Virus record (IMG/VR): IMGVR_UViG_3300033141_004852
Coordinates: 1 to 64,000 of that record
From: a virus
DNA length: 64,000 bases
Reading direction: 5' to 3' (one strand)
Below the pieces are notes generated by a model. That model made no database searches, had not been told where the DNA came from, and saw nothing but the letters and a program-made list of their open reading frames with translations. Made by a program: the position numbers and the translations under genes. Positions 55,688 through 63,278 of this stretch are shown piece by piece (positions within the stretch are counted from its first letter, which is position 1; the number at the start of each line of letters is the position of its first letter).

Positions 55688-56086
55688 ATGCGCGTAACAA
55701 TTGAGTGGGGCCACCCCGACGCGGGGCAGAACTACGTGGAGCGGATTCGCTTGTGTCCCGCGTATCGGGACTACGTGAAGGACCCGCGGGAGGTGGTGCT
55801 GGAGGCCGACGGCGGCGACCTCGGCATGATTCGCAACGGCGGGCGCGGGTGGGTTTGCGTCCTCTATCCCGACGGTAACTGCCCACACACAGAACCCCGT
55901 AACGGAGAATGTGCGGCATGTAAACTGACCTGCGCAGTCCCCGTGTTCGCCCTGGACGGGACACCCGTAGACGGGGAGGCCGCGGAGGTATGTACCCCCC
56001 AGGAGGCCGCCGCACAAGCGGAGGCGGCAATCCGCGAGGTAGTAGACGAATGGATTATTGACCTCGTGGAGGCCGCAGAGGAATAA
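55688..56086 (+). CDS. Early protein with zinc ribbon
   Basis: This 132-residue acidic protein has CPHTEPRNGECAACKLTC near residues 65-82, a zinc-ribbon-like cluster. Beta-rich sequence precedes it (GWVCVLYPDG), and an acidic helix follows. GAAGGAGGTAGG precedes the ATG. A promoter starts six bases after the stop codon. Unrecognised. Confidence 0.62.
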   Translation: MRVTIEWGHPDAGQNYVERIRLCPAYRDYVKDPREVVLEADGGDLGMIRNGGRGWVCVLYPDGNCPHTEPRNGECAACKLTCAVPVFALDGTPVDGEAAEVCTPQEAAAQAEAAIREVVDEWIIDLVEAAEE

Positions 56087-56091
56087 CCCTG

Positions 56092-56120
56092 TTGACAATT
56101 CGGGAGAATCATGGTATATA
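56092..56120 (+). promoter_or_regulatory. Promoter, TTGACA-N17-TATATA
   Basis: Consensus -35, 17-base spacer ATTCGGGAGAATCATGG, TATATA. Same family as those at 51635 and 54021. The next gene starts 23 bases after the -10. Confidence 0.88.
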
Positions 56121-56142
56121 CTACCGGGAGGTAGGAAAAACA

Positions 56143-56391
56143 ATGGCGAAACGCGTAACTGCCGGAAAGTGGTATCGCTACACCGCCGCGCACTTGATGG
56201 ATCGGGTGATTCACCCGCCCGACAACCTGCAACCGGGCGACCTCGTGCAGGTCAAGAACCTGACCGGGTGTCCCCCCTGTAACACAATGGGCATGGCGCA
56301 CGTGGTACACCCCGACGGCACCCTTGGAGGACTGGTATACACGGCAAGCCTAGAACCTGCCCGCGCCCCCCAGAAGGAGAATGCCGCATGA
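56143..56391 (+). CDS. Small early protein, beta-barrel-like
   Basis: This 82-residue protein has GKWYRYTAAHLMD, then PGDLVQVKNLTGCPPC and MAHVVHPDG, resembling a small SH3/KOW-type barrel with one Cys pair. GGGAGGTAGG precedes the ATG. It is coupled by ATGA to the next gene. Unrecognised. Confidence 0.6.
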   Translation: MAKRVTAGKWYRYTAAHLMDRVIHPPDNLQPGDLVQVKNLTGCPPCNTMGMAHVVHPDGTLGGLVYTASLEPARAPQKENAA

Positions 56392-56657
56392 CTACTACCC
56401 ACCAGGTAACAGGTTGGACTTCTGAGGAATGGCAACAAGCAAGCGTGATCGGTTACGGGGATTACCGCAACAGTATTCCCGGAATCACGTATGCCTTGAC
56501 CGCGAATGGGGATGTACTGGTAGCCCGAAACGCAGGTGCTGATCTGCGCCTCCGCTACAACGTTCCCCCGGCTACCCCGGACTTCGGCCCCGCGGAGAGG
56601 GCGGCACTCGCTCGCCGTCGCCTGCGCGCCGACGGCTGGCCCCTGCGAGGGAGGTAA
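56388..56657 (+). CDS. Early hypothetical protein
   Basis: This 89-residue protein has a Trp/aromatic start (GWTSEEWQQASVIGYGDYR), a short hairpin (ADLRLRYNVP) and a basic helix at the end (ALARRRLRADGW). AAGGAG precedes the ATG. Unrecognised. Confidence 0.58.
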   Translation: MTTTHQVTGWTSEEWQQASVIGYGDYRNSIPGITYALTANGDVLVARNAGADLRLRYNVPPATPDFGPAERAALARRRLRADGWPLRGR

Positions 56658-56659
56658 CA

Positions 56660-56854
56660 ATGAGAATGAGAACACCTCCCCACCAAGTGACAACGGAACC
56701 CGTGGACTGCACCTGCGCGAAGTGCGGTGGCCCCGCGGTTATCTACCCCGTCCCGCGACCGCGGGGAACCTGTATCTGCAAACGGTGTTCCCCACCGTGG
56801 GCCGCCGACTTCGTAAACTTTCTCCTGCAACAGGAGCAAGAAGGGGGCAAGTAA
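56660..56854 (+). CDS. Small zinc-ribbon protein
   Basis: This 64-residue protein has CTCAKCGG and CICKRC (about residues 17-43), a zinc ribbon of the same type as several others here, followed by a short helix. GGGAGGTAACA precedes the ATG. It could bind nucleic acid or host RNA polymerase, but no partner is known. Confidence 0.65.
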   Translation: MRMRTPPHQVTTEPVDCTCAKCGGPAVIYPVPRPRGTCICKRCSPPWAADFVNFLLQQEQEGGK

Positions 56855-56855
56855 C

Positions 56856-57278
56856 ATGCGAATGATCTTCGCCCTCCAATACGCCGAGGGCTACCCGACG
56901 GCATACCACGTTCCCGCGGAACGGTGGCAGGAGGCGTCCCGCCATACTCGCTACCCCGACGCGCTGATAGCGCAGAGGAAGCACAACCTGCGAACCGGGG
57001 GTAAATGTGTCTACCGCGTAGTGCCCCTCCGGGATACCTTCGCGACGTTTACCTTCCTCTGCCAGGGGGCGCGGGCAACGGACTATCGCTGCCCACACAA
57101 CGCTCACGAGCGTGTAACAGTCCCCTGGCCCGCGGGGACACCGTACCCCCTACGTCCAACCCTACCAAGGTGGGCCGCCAGCAACCTCTGCATGGCATGC
57201 GCCAACGCGGCAGAGGTCGCCGACACACACAAGAAAGGTGAGGAAGAACATGCTCTTGACCGCAGAACTTTGGTATGA
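56856..57278 (+). CDS. Early Cys-containing protein
   Basis: This 140-residue protein has scattered Cys (KCVYRV, FLCQG, YRCPH, LCMACA), of which the last two pairs may bind zinc. It ends in a polar tail that overlaps the next gene. GGGGGCAAGTAAC precedes the ATG, a weaker site than usual. Unrecognised. Confidence 0.58.
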   Translation: MRMIFALQYAEGYPTAYHVPAERWQEASRHTRYPDALIAQRKHNLRTGGKCVYRVVPLRDTFATFTFLCQGARATDYRCPHNAHERVTVPWPAGTPYPLRPTLPRWAASNLCMACANAAEVADTHKKGEEEHALDRRTLV

Positions 57279-57495
57279 ATCTCACCGCGGGAGTGGGCGC
57301 GTGATCTGCCGATCTGCCGCAGAATTGAAGCGCGCCCTAGCACGAACCCGCCCGGACTATGCTAGCCTCACCGTCGCCCGGAGGGGTGCACCTGCCACCT
57401 CGTGGGATTCTGCCCACAATGCAAGGCAGAACTACACGCTGATCTGCGGGGGGGTGTATGATCTACCGCCCGCCAATTATGACGGGGATTTTTGA
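57250..57495 (+). CDS. Early hypothetical protein
   Basis: This 81-residue protein starts at 57250 with GTGAGGAAGAAC upstream, inside the end of the previous gene. It is alpha/beta with a basic helix (AELKRALARTRPDYASLTV). Unrecognised. Confidence 0.58.
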   Translation: MLLTAELWYESHRGSGRVICRSAAELKRALARTRPDYASLTVARRGAPATSWDSAHNARQNYTLICGGVYDLPPANYDGDF

Positions 57496-57518
57496 TCTAC
57501 TACAGGAGGTAGGACCCT

Positions 57519-57809
57519 ATGCTAGAGGAAGAGTGCAAGATTCGCACCACGTTTGAACTGTGCCGCCGGGGTGTAACAGTCACAGATGCCCTGCGCTTGT
57601 TCCGCACGGCACGGAGGCTACGCCGCCTCTGCCTGCACTATGCCGAACGCCCACTCACGCCCGGCGAACTCAGAAGACTAGTGGAGGCGAAGGCCGTCCT
57701 AGAAGCAGCGGACGGCGTGAGCACGCAGCGCGACCCGCGCTACACCGTCGCCTATCTAACGGTGGAGGGCGCAACGGGAGAGGAAGTCAAACTCCCCCTA
57801 GACTGCTGA
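57519..57809 (+). CDS. Helical early protein
   Basis: This 96-residue protein is helical and basic (DALRLFRTARRLRRLCLHYAER) with a beta end (TVAYLTVEGATGEEVKL). CAGGAGGTAGGAC precedes the ATG. Possibly nucleic-acid binding. Unrecognised. Confidence 0.6.
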   Translation: MLEEECKIRTTFELCRRGVTVTDALRLFRTARRLRRLCLHYAERPLTPGELRRLVEAKAVLEAADGVSTQRDPRYTVAYLTVEGATGEEVKLPLDC

Positions 57810-57827
57810 TCTGTGAGGAAGGCTACC

Positions 57828-58112
57828 ATGCCCACAGCGAATGATAGCGACGTAGCACTCACCCCGACGGTGCAAGTGGGGCCGGGGGGAATCACTTGGC
57901 GGGAGGCGTTAGCACAAGCACCGCCCGGAGGGCATTATCGGGCGATTCCCTATCCACAGGTTCCGGGCCTGCTTGTACAAGTAATCGTGGGGGCACGCGT
58001 GGTATTCTCCGGGATGGTAGTATGCCGCCGCTCCCGATCTGATCTGGCGCGGTGGACGCGTGAGGTGAGGAAACTCCACGGATGGATTGTTCTGCCAAGT
58101 CAAACACCGTAA
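57828..58112 (+). CDS. Early hypothetical protein
   Basis: This 94-residue protein begins with a polar segment, then an alpha/beta core (YRAIPYPQVPGLLVQVIVGAR, ARWTREVRKLHGW). The ATG at 57828 has GAGGAAGGC upstream. A GTG at 57813 in the same frame is less likely. Unrecognised. Confidence 0.57.
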   Translation: MPTANDSDVALTPTVQVGPGGITWREALAQAPPGGHYRAIPYPQVPGLLVQVIVGARVVFSGMVVCRRSRSDLARWTREVRKLHGWIVLPSQTP

Positions 58113-58128
58113 CAGGAGGTAGGAGAGA

Positions 58129-58821
58129 ATGACACTAGGACTATACCAATACCTGCGCGACCTTGCCCCGAAAACCCGAACCTACGCGGGTAACGGGAAC
58201 AACAAGGTCGTACCGGGAGCGGCACCAAACTGTCCGACCTGCCTGCGCCTCTACGGACTGACCAGCCCACAAGCCTTCGCTGATCTGCTAGAGGTAGAGG
58301 GTGAGCCGGACCCCTTCACAGGTGGGGACCCCTGCGATCTCTGCGGGGCACCGCCGGGCCTGCGTGTAACAGCGCACGCTGAGGACCGCGAAACAGGAAG
58401 GCTAGTACACCTCGTGATCTGTGCCGACTGTGCCGCCTACTTCGCTAACGGCACCCCTCCGACCGACGTTGACCTCACGTTTGAGCGGTGTTGGACAGCG
58501 CCCATAAACCCCGATGCCTGGGGCGTATGGTGGGAGGGCAAACGCTTTCCCGACGGGCGCGGAATCCTCTTCGTGGAGGTCGCCCGTAGTCCAGCACCAC
58601 CCGACCCGGCACTCGTGCAGGACGTGCTGAATAACGCGGGTGGCGATCCCGTGGAGAAAGTCCGGCATGGCGACGCCTGGATTCTGAAAACTTGGCATGA
58701 CTCCCCGGAGCGAAAAGCGCTAATCGCTGCCCGCGTGATCCGACGCTGGCGACAAGGGTGGCGCCGCGGAGTGAATAGCATGTATAAGCACCACCCCGAA
58801 TTAGCGACAATCACTACTTGA
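58129..58821 (+). CDS. Early protein with two zinc knuckles
   Basis: This 230-residue protein has NCPTCLRLYG near 34, CDLCGAPPG near 69 and CADCAAYFANG near 97, a pattern shared with the frameshifted gene at 54982-55325. The last 100 residues are helical and basic (RVIRRWRQGWRRGVNS). CAGGAGGTAGG precedes the ATG. The stop codon overlaps the next promoter. Unrecognised, though clearly part of a duplicated zinc-ribbon family. Confidence 0.65.
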   Translation: MTLGLYQYLRDLAPKTRTYAGNGNNKVVPGAAPNCPTCLRLYGLTSPQAFADLLEVEGEPDPFTGGDPCDLCGAPPGLRVTAHAEDRETGRLVHLVICADCAAYFANGTPPTDVDLTFERCWTAPINPDAWGVWWEGKRFPDGRGILFVEVARSPAPPDPALVQDVLNNAGGDPVEKVRHGDAWILKTWHDSPERKALIAARVIRRWRQGWRRGVNSMYKHHPELATITT

Positions 58822-58846
58822 CAATTCGGGCGAAACATGGTATGCT
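58818..58846 (+). promoter_or_regulatory. Promoter, TTGACA-N17-TATGCT
   Basis: Consensus -35, spacer ATTCGGGCGAAACATGG (17), TATGCT. Same family, with a slightly weaker -10. It lies across the end of the preceding gene. Confidence 0.82.
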
Positions 58847-58868
58847 GAGTAACAGGAGGTAGGAAAAC

Positions 58869-59351
58869 ATGTACTTGATCTTACAAGAGGAAAACGTCGG
58901 CGGGTGCGTTGTCCGTTTCGGCACAGATTGTCACGGAATGTATGAACTCACTATGCACCTGTCCAACGAATCCCCGCCTAACGCACCTTCGTTAGCGAAC
59001 TTGATAGAGAGGTGGGGCCTGTGTCCCCTCACTTCTGACACCCCCGAAGAAAACGCGACACGAATCCCCGTAGCCCCACGAGTCAGCGCGCAGGAGGTAC
59101 TGTCCCGAATCCCGGAGGCACAAACACTCGCGGACCGGATGCCGGGGGGTAGTAGTATTATACTGTTGCTCGGCAAACAGCGATATGACGTAGTCCCCAC
59201 CGTCCAATTCGCTCTCCCAAACTGGGCCGACCGCTATGCCGCGGTGGAGGTAGCATTCTGTGATGACTCCACCCGCGAATACGACCCCGAACTACGTCTA
59301 GGGCTACTCCAAACGCGCTGCGCAGAGTGCGGCCTAGTCCTTGACGACTGA
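58869..59351 (+). CDS. Early hypothetical protein
   Basis: This 160-residue protein is alpha/beta (RYDVVPTVQFALPNWADR) and ends with CAECG, a single Cys pair. AACAGGAGGTAGG precedes the ATG, 23 bases after the -10. Unrecognised. Confidence 0.6.
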   Translation: MYLILQEENVGGCVVRFGTDCHGMYELTMHLSNESPPNAPSLANLIERWGLCPLTSDTPEENATRIPVAPRVSAQEVLSRIPEAQTLADRMPGGSSIILLLGKQRYDVVPTVQFALPNWADRYAAVEVAFCDDSTREYDPELRLGLLQTRCAECGLVLDD

Positions 59352-59385
59352 TCCAAAACACCATTAGGAGGCAGGAGGCGTAACA

Positions 59386-60015
59386 ATGCAAGAAGTGTCA
59401 GAGGTATTGGAGTTTGCGGACGGTGCAACGCTAAGAATCATGCCGGACCCCAACCCTCCGAATCCCCGCGAATCGGATAACTTGGGGAAGATGATATGCT
59501 GGCATTCACGGTACAACCTCGGCGACCGCCACGACTTCGCGACCCCGCAGGACTTTCACGAGTGGGAGGCAAGCCCGGCCGGAGAGGGTGCGGAGGTTCT
59601 ACCCCTCTACCTGCTAGACCACAGCGGTATCACCATGAGCACCAAACCCTTCTCCTGCCGGTGGGATAGCGGCTGCGTCGGATTCATCTCCGTAACAAAG
59701 ACCCGGATTCTCCAAGAGTACGGAGAAGATACCAAAGAGGTACGCGCTCGCGTCCGCGAGGTACTACGGAACGAGGTGGCCACTTATGACAAGTGGCTCC
59801 GGGGGGACACTTGGGGGTACGCCCTATTCGGGCCTCCGGTCACCTGCGACAAGTGCGGACACACGGAGACCCCGCTCCTGGACTCTTGCTATGGGTTCTT
59901 CGGATCGGACCACGAAGCGTCCGGCATGTTCGACAACCTCCCCGATCCCTACGGCAAGTGGGCAAAAGAAGGTAACTACACTGAGAAAGAGGACCGGACC
60001 CCATGCAGAGTATAA
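59386..60015 (+). CDS. Conserved phage/plasmid early protein
   Basis: This 209-residue protein follows a widespread pattern of unknown function: DNLGKMICWHSRYNLGD, then LPLYLLDHSGITMST, PFSCRWDSGCVGFISVT, YDKWLRGDTWGYALFG, and a final DSCYGFFG. The many conserved aromatic and His residues suggest a defined fold, perhaps an enzyme or inhibitor. AGGAGGCAGGAGG precedes the ATG. Homologues occur in phages and mobile elements. Confidence 0.75.
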   Translation: MQEVSEVLEFADGATLRIMPDPNPPNPRESDNLGKMICWHSRYNLGDRHDFATPQDFHEWEASPAGEGAEVLPLYLLDHSGITMSTKPFSCRWDSGCVGFISVTKTRILQEYGEDTKEVRARVREVLRNEVATYDKWLRGDTWGYALFGPPVTCDKCGHTETPLLDSCYGFFGSDHEASGMFDNLPDPYGKWAKEGNYTEKEDRTPCRV

Positions 60016-60164
60016 CCGCCATGATCTGCCGATTCGTGGACGTTGTCACAGACTGCATGGACGCGGCGACGCCCTACGTACCCTACGCTGGAGCGGCGAT
60101 CCTCACGTACATAGCCTGGCGTATGTACGTTGGGATAGAGCACACTCTCGGACCCATACCCTAG
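60003..60164 (+). CDS. Small single-span membrane protein
   Basis: This 53-residue gene overlaps the end of the conserved early gene by 13 bases, with AGAGGAC upstream. Residues 26-46 (YVPYAGAAILTYIAWRMYVG) form one membrane helix. A strong hairpin follows the stop codon. Unrecognised. Confidence 0.62.
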   Translation: MQSITAMICRFVDVVTDCMDAATPYVPYAGAAILTYIAWRMYVGIEHTLGPIP

Positions 60165-60493
60165 CCGATCCCCCGCCCACCCCTGGGGGAATCGGTAGCG
60201 AAGGGAGGCGGAGACAATGTAATACTGATCCCCGATAATCGCGTGCTAATAGGTTGAACGGGGAGGGTTCCCCCGGTCGGGGGGACTCTCCCCCAAGGAA
60301 GCGGGAGCACCGTATCCTTGGGGGAGGGGCTAGAGAAACCTTGACAACCTGGCAGGGTGAGTAACTTGTCCCCACGGGGGCACGGGAGGCATTCCTACCT
60401 CCGGGGACACCCTCGCGGTGCGGGGGTGTCCCTCCCTCCCGTGACGGTCCACGGGGATCGCCACGGGAGGGCAAACTACTAGGAGGTAGTATC
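60165..60493 (+). promoter_or_regulatory. Intergenic hairpin cluster with a start-stop site
   Basis: No gene is present in these 329 bases. Hairpins: 60165-60195 (CCGATCCCCC, one bulge), about 60261-60291 (GGGAGGGT with ACTCTCCC, imperfect), 60288-60326 (12 bp perfect, CTCCCCCAAGGA) and a 9 bp pair near the right end (CCTCCCGTG/CACGGGAGG). At 60203-60222 lies GGGAGG followed by ATG immediately followed by TAA, a start-stop site. A TTGACA at 60341 has no good -10. The cluster probably terminates or attenuates transcription. Confidence 0.6.
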
Positions 60494-60703
60494 ATGTACC
60501 GAGTGACGTTGGAGTCCGAAGAATATGGGGTAGAGGAGTTTCGCTACCCCACGCTAAGGGATGCGCGGGAAGCAGTAGCCCGCCTCAGTGAGGAATGTGT
60601 AAATGCTCACAAGCGGGACGGGGTAGAACGTAGGATTGTCCTGCATATCCCCGCACGAAGTGCCGACCCCGCCGCCGCCAAAGAGGAGGCGGAATCATGC
60701 TGA
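60494..60703 (+). CDS. Early hypothetical protein
   Basis: This 69-residue protein starts with a beta hairpin (YRVTLESEEYGVEEFRYP), followed by a long charged helix. TAGGAGGTAGTATC precedes the ATG. It overlaps the next gene by seven bases. Unrecognised. Confidence 0.62.
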   Translation: MYRVTLESEEYGVEEFRYPTLRDAREAVARLSEECVNAHKRDGVERRIVLHIPARSADPAAAKEEAESC

Positions 60704-60879
60704 AGTGCCTTCGCCGCCACCTTCTGTATCTGGAGTGGTGGTGCTACAAGACTGCCGCCGACGCCTTCGTGGCGCTGGCGCGGAGCGCGGGGGACGCGCT
60801 CCTGCAAATCCACGGATACCCGGCTGAGGAAGACGCTATCCACCGGGCCGCGACTCCCCCACACGCCCGCCCGAAGTAA
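60697..60879 (+). CDS. Small early protein
   Basis: This 60-residue protein has a basic, Leu/Trp-rich amphipathic helix (LKCLRRHLLYLEWWCYKTAA). GAGGAGGCGG precedes the ATG, inside the end of the previous gene. A promoter starts two bases after the stop. Unrecognised. Confidence 0.58.
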   Translation: MLKCLRRHLLYLEWWCYKTAADAFVALARSAGDALLQIHGYPAEEDAIHRAATPPHARPK

Positions 60880-60880
60880 C

Positions 60881-60909
60881 TTGACACCGCGGGCGAAACA
60901 TGGTAACAT
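60881..60909 (+). promoter_or_regulatory. Promoter, TTGACA-N17-TAACAT
   Basis: Consensus -35, spacer CCGCGGGCGAAACATGG (17), TAACAT. Same family with a weaker -10. The sigma-type -35/spacer core GGGCGAAACATGG is identical to that at 58818. Confidence 0.78.
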
Positions 60910-60940
60910 GCGCGAGGTAACAAACAGGAGGTAGCACAGA

Positions 60941-61804
60941 ATGTATACCGCCGAAGACTTGAGTATCATCGCCGTTGGCTTCCGCCCCGAAGACCGGGAC
61001 TTCACGGTTGACGACTCCCGGTACTGGGTATGCACCACCATGCTCACGACCGAGCAAGAGCACCGCTACGGACTTCCCCTGTACCCACAGACCCCCACTT
61101 GGTGGCCGCTCGACTACGGTAGCGCCACCCCCACACCAGAGGAGAGGGCGGCAAAGCACTTGGGGGACGTGATCCTCAACAACCTCTCCACAGTCCTGCT
61201 TGTCCATGATCGGGAACAAGACGCGTACGGTATCTGCTACCGCGAAGAGAGGACGGCTCCAGAAGAGGTGATCGCCGCCTATCTGATCTGCGGACTCCTG
61301 CCACCAGTCTCCCTCGTGGAGCACTTCAGTACCCGCCTCGACCCCCGCGGGAACCTCCCGACCTCCACTTATCAAGCGGTACTGGAGGCGTGTCACCTCA
61401 CCACGCGGGAGGCACGGCGAGGCGATACCGCGCAGAAGGTCGCCAACCTCTGGACCGGGTGGGTTCCGCCCTCGGAGATTGGCGGGGCTATAGAGCGGTG
61501 GACAGAAACACTCCCCGTCGGCCCGCTCCAGGAACGGTTGGGGTTCTGGATTGATCTGAAAGACAGTCCCGACACAGACGAAGAGACGGGGGAGCCGCTC
61601 CTACGACTGGCCGTCTGCACCGAAGCCGGGAACGTCCTCACCAGCACGGGGACGGGCGTCCCCGCCACCGCGACACCGGAAGAGCGCGCACAGGCGCTCG
61701 CCAACGCCGCCGCAGCCGTCCACCGCGCCTTCGAGAAGGCTGCCGAGAAGATTGTCGCCCGCCTCTCCGGGAACGACTTCCGAGAGGGAGTGCCCGATGC
61801 CTAG
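60941..61804 (+). CDS. Early hypothetical protein, 287 residues
   Basis: The longest complete rightward gene. The product is acidic. Residues 1-60 contain a beta segment (DSRYWVCTTM) and a Trp/Pro-rich patch. A long helical C-terminus follows (ERAQALANAAAAVHRAFEKAAEKIVA). No catalytic motif was recognised. AACAGGAGGTAGC precedes the ATG, 31 bases after the -10. It overlaps the next gene by eight bases. Confidence 0.62.
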   Translation: MYTAEDLSIIAVGFRPEDRDFTVDDSRYWVCTTMLTTEQEHRYGLPLYPQTPTWWPLDYGSATPTPEERAAKHLGDVILNNLSTVLLVHDREQDAYGICYREERTAPEEVIAAYLICGLLPPVSLVEHFSTRLDPRGNLPTSTYQAVLEACHLTTREARRGDTAQKVANLWTGWVPPSEIGGAIERWTETLPVGPLQERLGFWIDLKDSPDTDEETGEPLLRLAVCTEAGNVLTSTGTGVPATATPEERAQALANAAAAVHRAFEKAAEKIVARLSGNDFREGVPDA

Positions 61805-62294
61805 ACCGCACCAGGGAGCACGGTATACTTGGCCGAAGAAAGATGAGGAGTACCGCCTCTACCGACTACACCTGCGCGAAGACGGCGAATCCTGGACTGA
61901 GTACATGCTCGTGTTGCAAGGGGATGATCACAAGGATACCAGAGGCCGCCCGGATGCCCTGGTTTGTGGTGTCCGCGGTGACCCCAACAGCCTCTACTTC
62001 GGCTCCGTAGACGTACAACACATACTAGGTTCATGCTCGCACAAGCGGGTAACATGGGATGAACTTCCCCCCGAATGGCAGGACGCCTATCTACGCTGGG
62101 GGGTAGACGCTTCAGCACGGGGCCTCCACCTCACCACGGAGCCGGATACTCCCGTCCACAAGGTCGCTGATCTGCTTTGGAGAATCCGACGCCTGGCGGT
62201 GGACTGCGACCCCGCGGAAGAAGACCCACTGGCGGTGATCAATAACTTAGCGAAGGAAGCCCTCGCTACGCTACAGTCTGTCTCTACCTCCTAG
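61797..62294 (+). CDS. Early hypothetical protein
   Basis: This 165-residue protein starts at 61797 with GAGAGGGAG upstream. It is alpha/beta (YRLYRLHLREDGESWTEYM) with a central LGSCSHKRVTWDELP segment and helical end. Unrecognised. The gap after it contains GC-rich repeats with CCCGG cores and no gene. Confidence 0.58.
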   Translation: MPRPHQGARYTWPKKDEEYRLYRLHLREDGESWTEYMLVLQGDDHKDTRGRPDALVCGVRGDPNSLYFGSVDVQHILGSCSHKRVTWDELPPEWQDAYLRWGVDASARGLHLTTEPDTPVHKVADLLWRIRRLAVDCDPAEEDPLAVINNLAKEALATLQSVSTS

Positions 62295-62400
62295 CGACCC
62301 CCCGGTCGCGCCCGGTCTCTGGGCCGGGCCGTGCTCACCCCCACAGCGGGTACGGCCGGGCCTGGAGAAACCCAGGTAACACATACAGGAGGTAGCGAAG

Positions 62401-63084
62401 ATGACGTGTAGTATCTGCGAACGTACAGCGCCACTCACTCCATGCAAACTCTGCGACAGGATGATCTGCCACCAATGCTCCGTTCGCGTTGGGGAGCACA
62501 CCTACTGCGGACCCTGCCTTGTGCGGGAGCAACCGCCGTTCAATCCCCAGCGCGGACACGTCCCCCAAGTGGACCAGCGAGTAGTGGTAACGGACCCACC
62601 CGCTGATCTTCGACACCGCGCCCAGCAGGTCGGCGCCGTCCAGGCGATCACGTGGGAGTGGGAACCGGACGAGAATCTCGAAAACAAAGGGTACTGGGAT
62701 GCCATAACGGGGGTAGTTTTCCGCGATGGTAAGGTCGAAACAATCCCCTGCCGCTCCCTCACCCCGATCCACCAAGCACTTCGGGTAGTCCGCCGACTCG
62801 TCTGCCCGAAGGAGGCAACACACTTGCCGGATACGTACAATGACGACGTGTATATCGTCAATCCGCCGATCGGGGCAGGCAAGGACGGCGACTTGATCTA
62901 CCACGAGGTTGGCGTCTTACTGCAGGCAGACGGGACCTGCACGAATCGCTGGGCGGACGGCACCGTCGGCGTCCCCTCCAAACTGGCGGAATTGGTGGAG
63001 GAACTCGCCGCCGATATTGACGGCGCAAACTGCGCCCACTGCGGGGAGATCGCCGAATGGCGCGACGTGGATGTGCCACTATGA
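62401..63084 (+). CDS. Multi-zinc-finger protein
   Basis: The first 40 residues carry a dense Cys/His array: CSICERTAPLTPCKLC, CHQC and CGPC (six cysteines plus His), like a B-box or double zinc ribbon. Another CAHCG lies at the C-terminus. The 150-residue middle is beta-rich. Such arrays often mediate protein contacts. CAGGAGGTAGC precedes the ATG. The gene lies two genes before the sliding clamp, so a replication-accessory role is possible but unproven. Confidence 0.66.
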   Translation: MTCSICERTAPLTPCKLCDRMICHQCSVRVGEHTYCGPCLVREQPPFNPQRGHVPQVDQRVVVTDPPADLRHRAQQVGAVQAITWEWEPDENLENKGYWDAITGVVFRDGKVETIPCRSLTPIHQALRVVRRLVCPKEATHLPDTYNDDVYIVNPPIGAGKDGDLIYHEVGVLLQADGTCTNRWADGTVGVPSKLAELVEELAADIDGANCAHCGEIAEWRDVDVPL

Positions 63085-63278
63085 AACAGGGAGCCTGCAC
63101 GATCTGCCACTCTTTCCCCGTTCCTACCCGCACCTGCCCCGGCTGCGGCAGGATAGTGGGGCAGGAATGCTTCGCCGACGCGGAGCGATGCCGACTCTGT
63201 GACGAATGCTCAGAGCACCAAGAGGAGGTAACAAACAATGGCGAAACCCGCCCTGGACTGCACCGTAACCTACGCTGA
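63081..63278 (+). CDS. Small zinc-finger protein
   Basis: This 65-residue protein has CTICHSFPVPTRTCPGCG, then CFADAERCRLCDEC: eight Cys, enough for two zinc ions. It starts in an ATGA overlap with the preceding zinc-finger gene and no separate binding site, so it is probably translated by coupling. It overlaps the clamp gene start by about 40 bases. Confidence 0.65.
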   Translation: MKQGACTICHSFPVPTRTCPGCGRIVGQECFADAERCRLCDECSEHQEEVTNNGETRPGLHRNLR

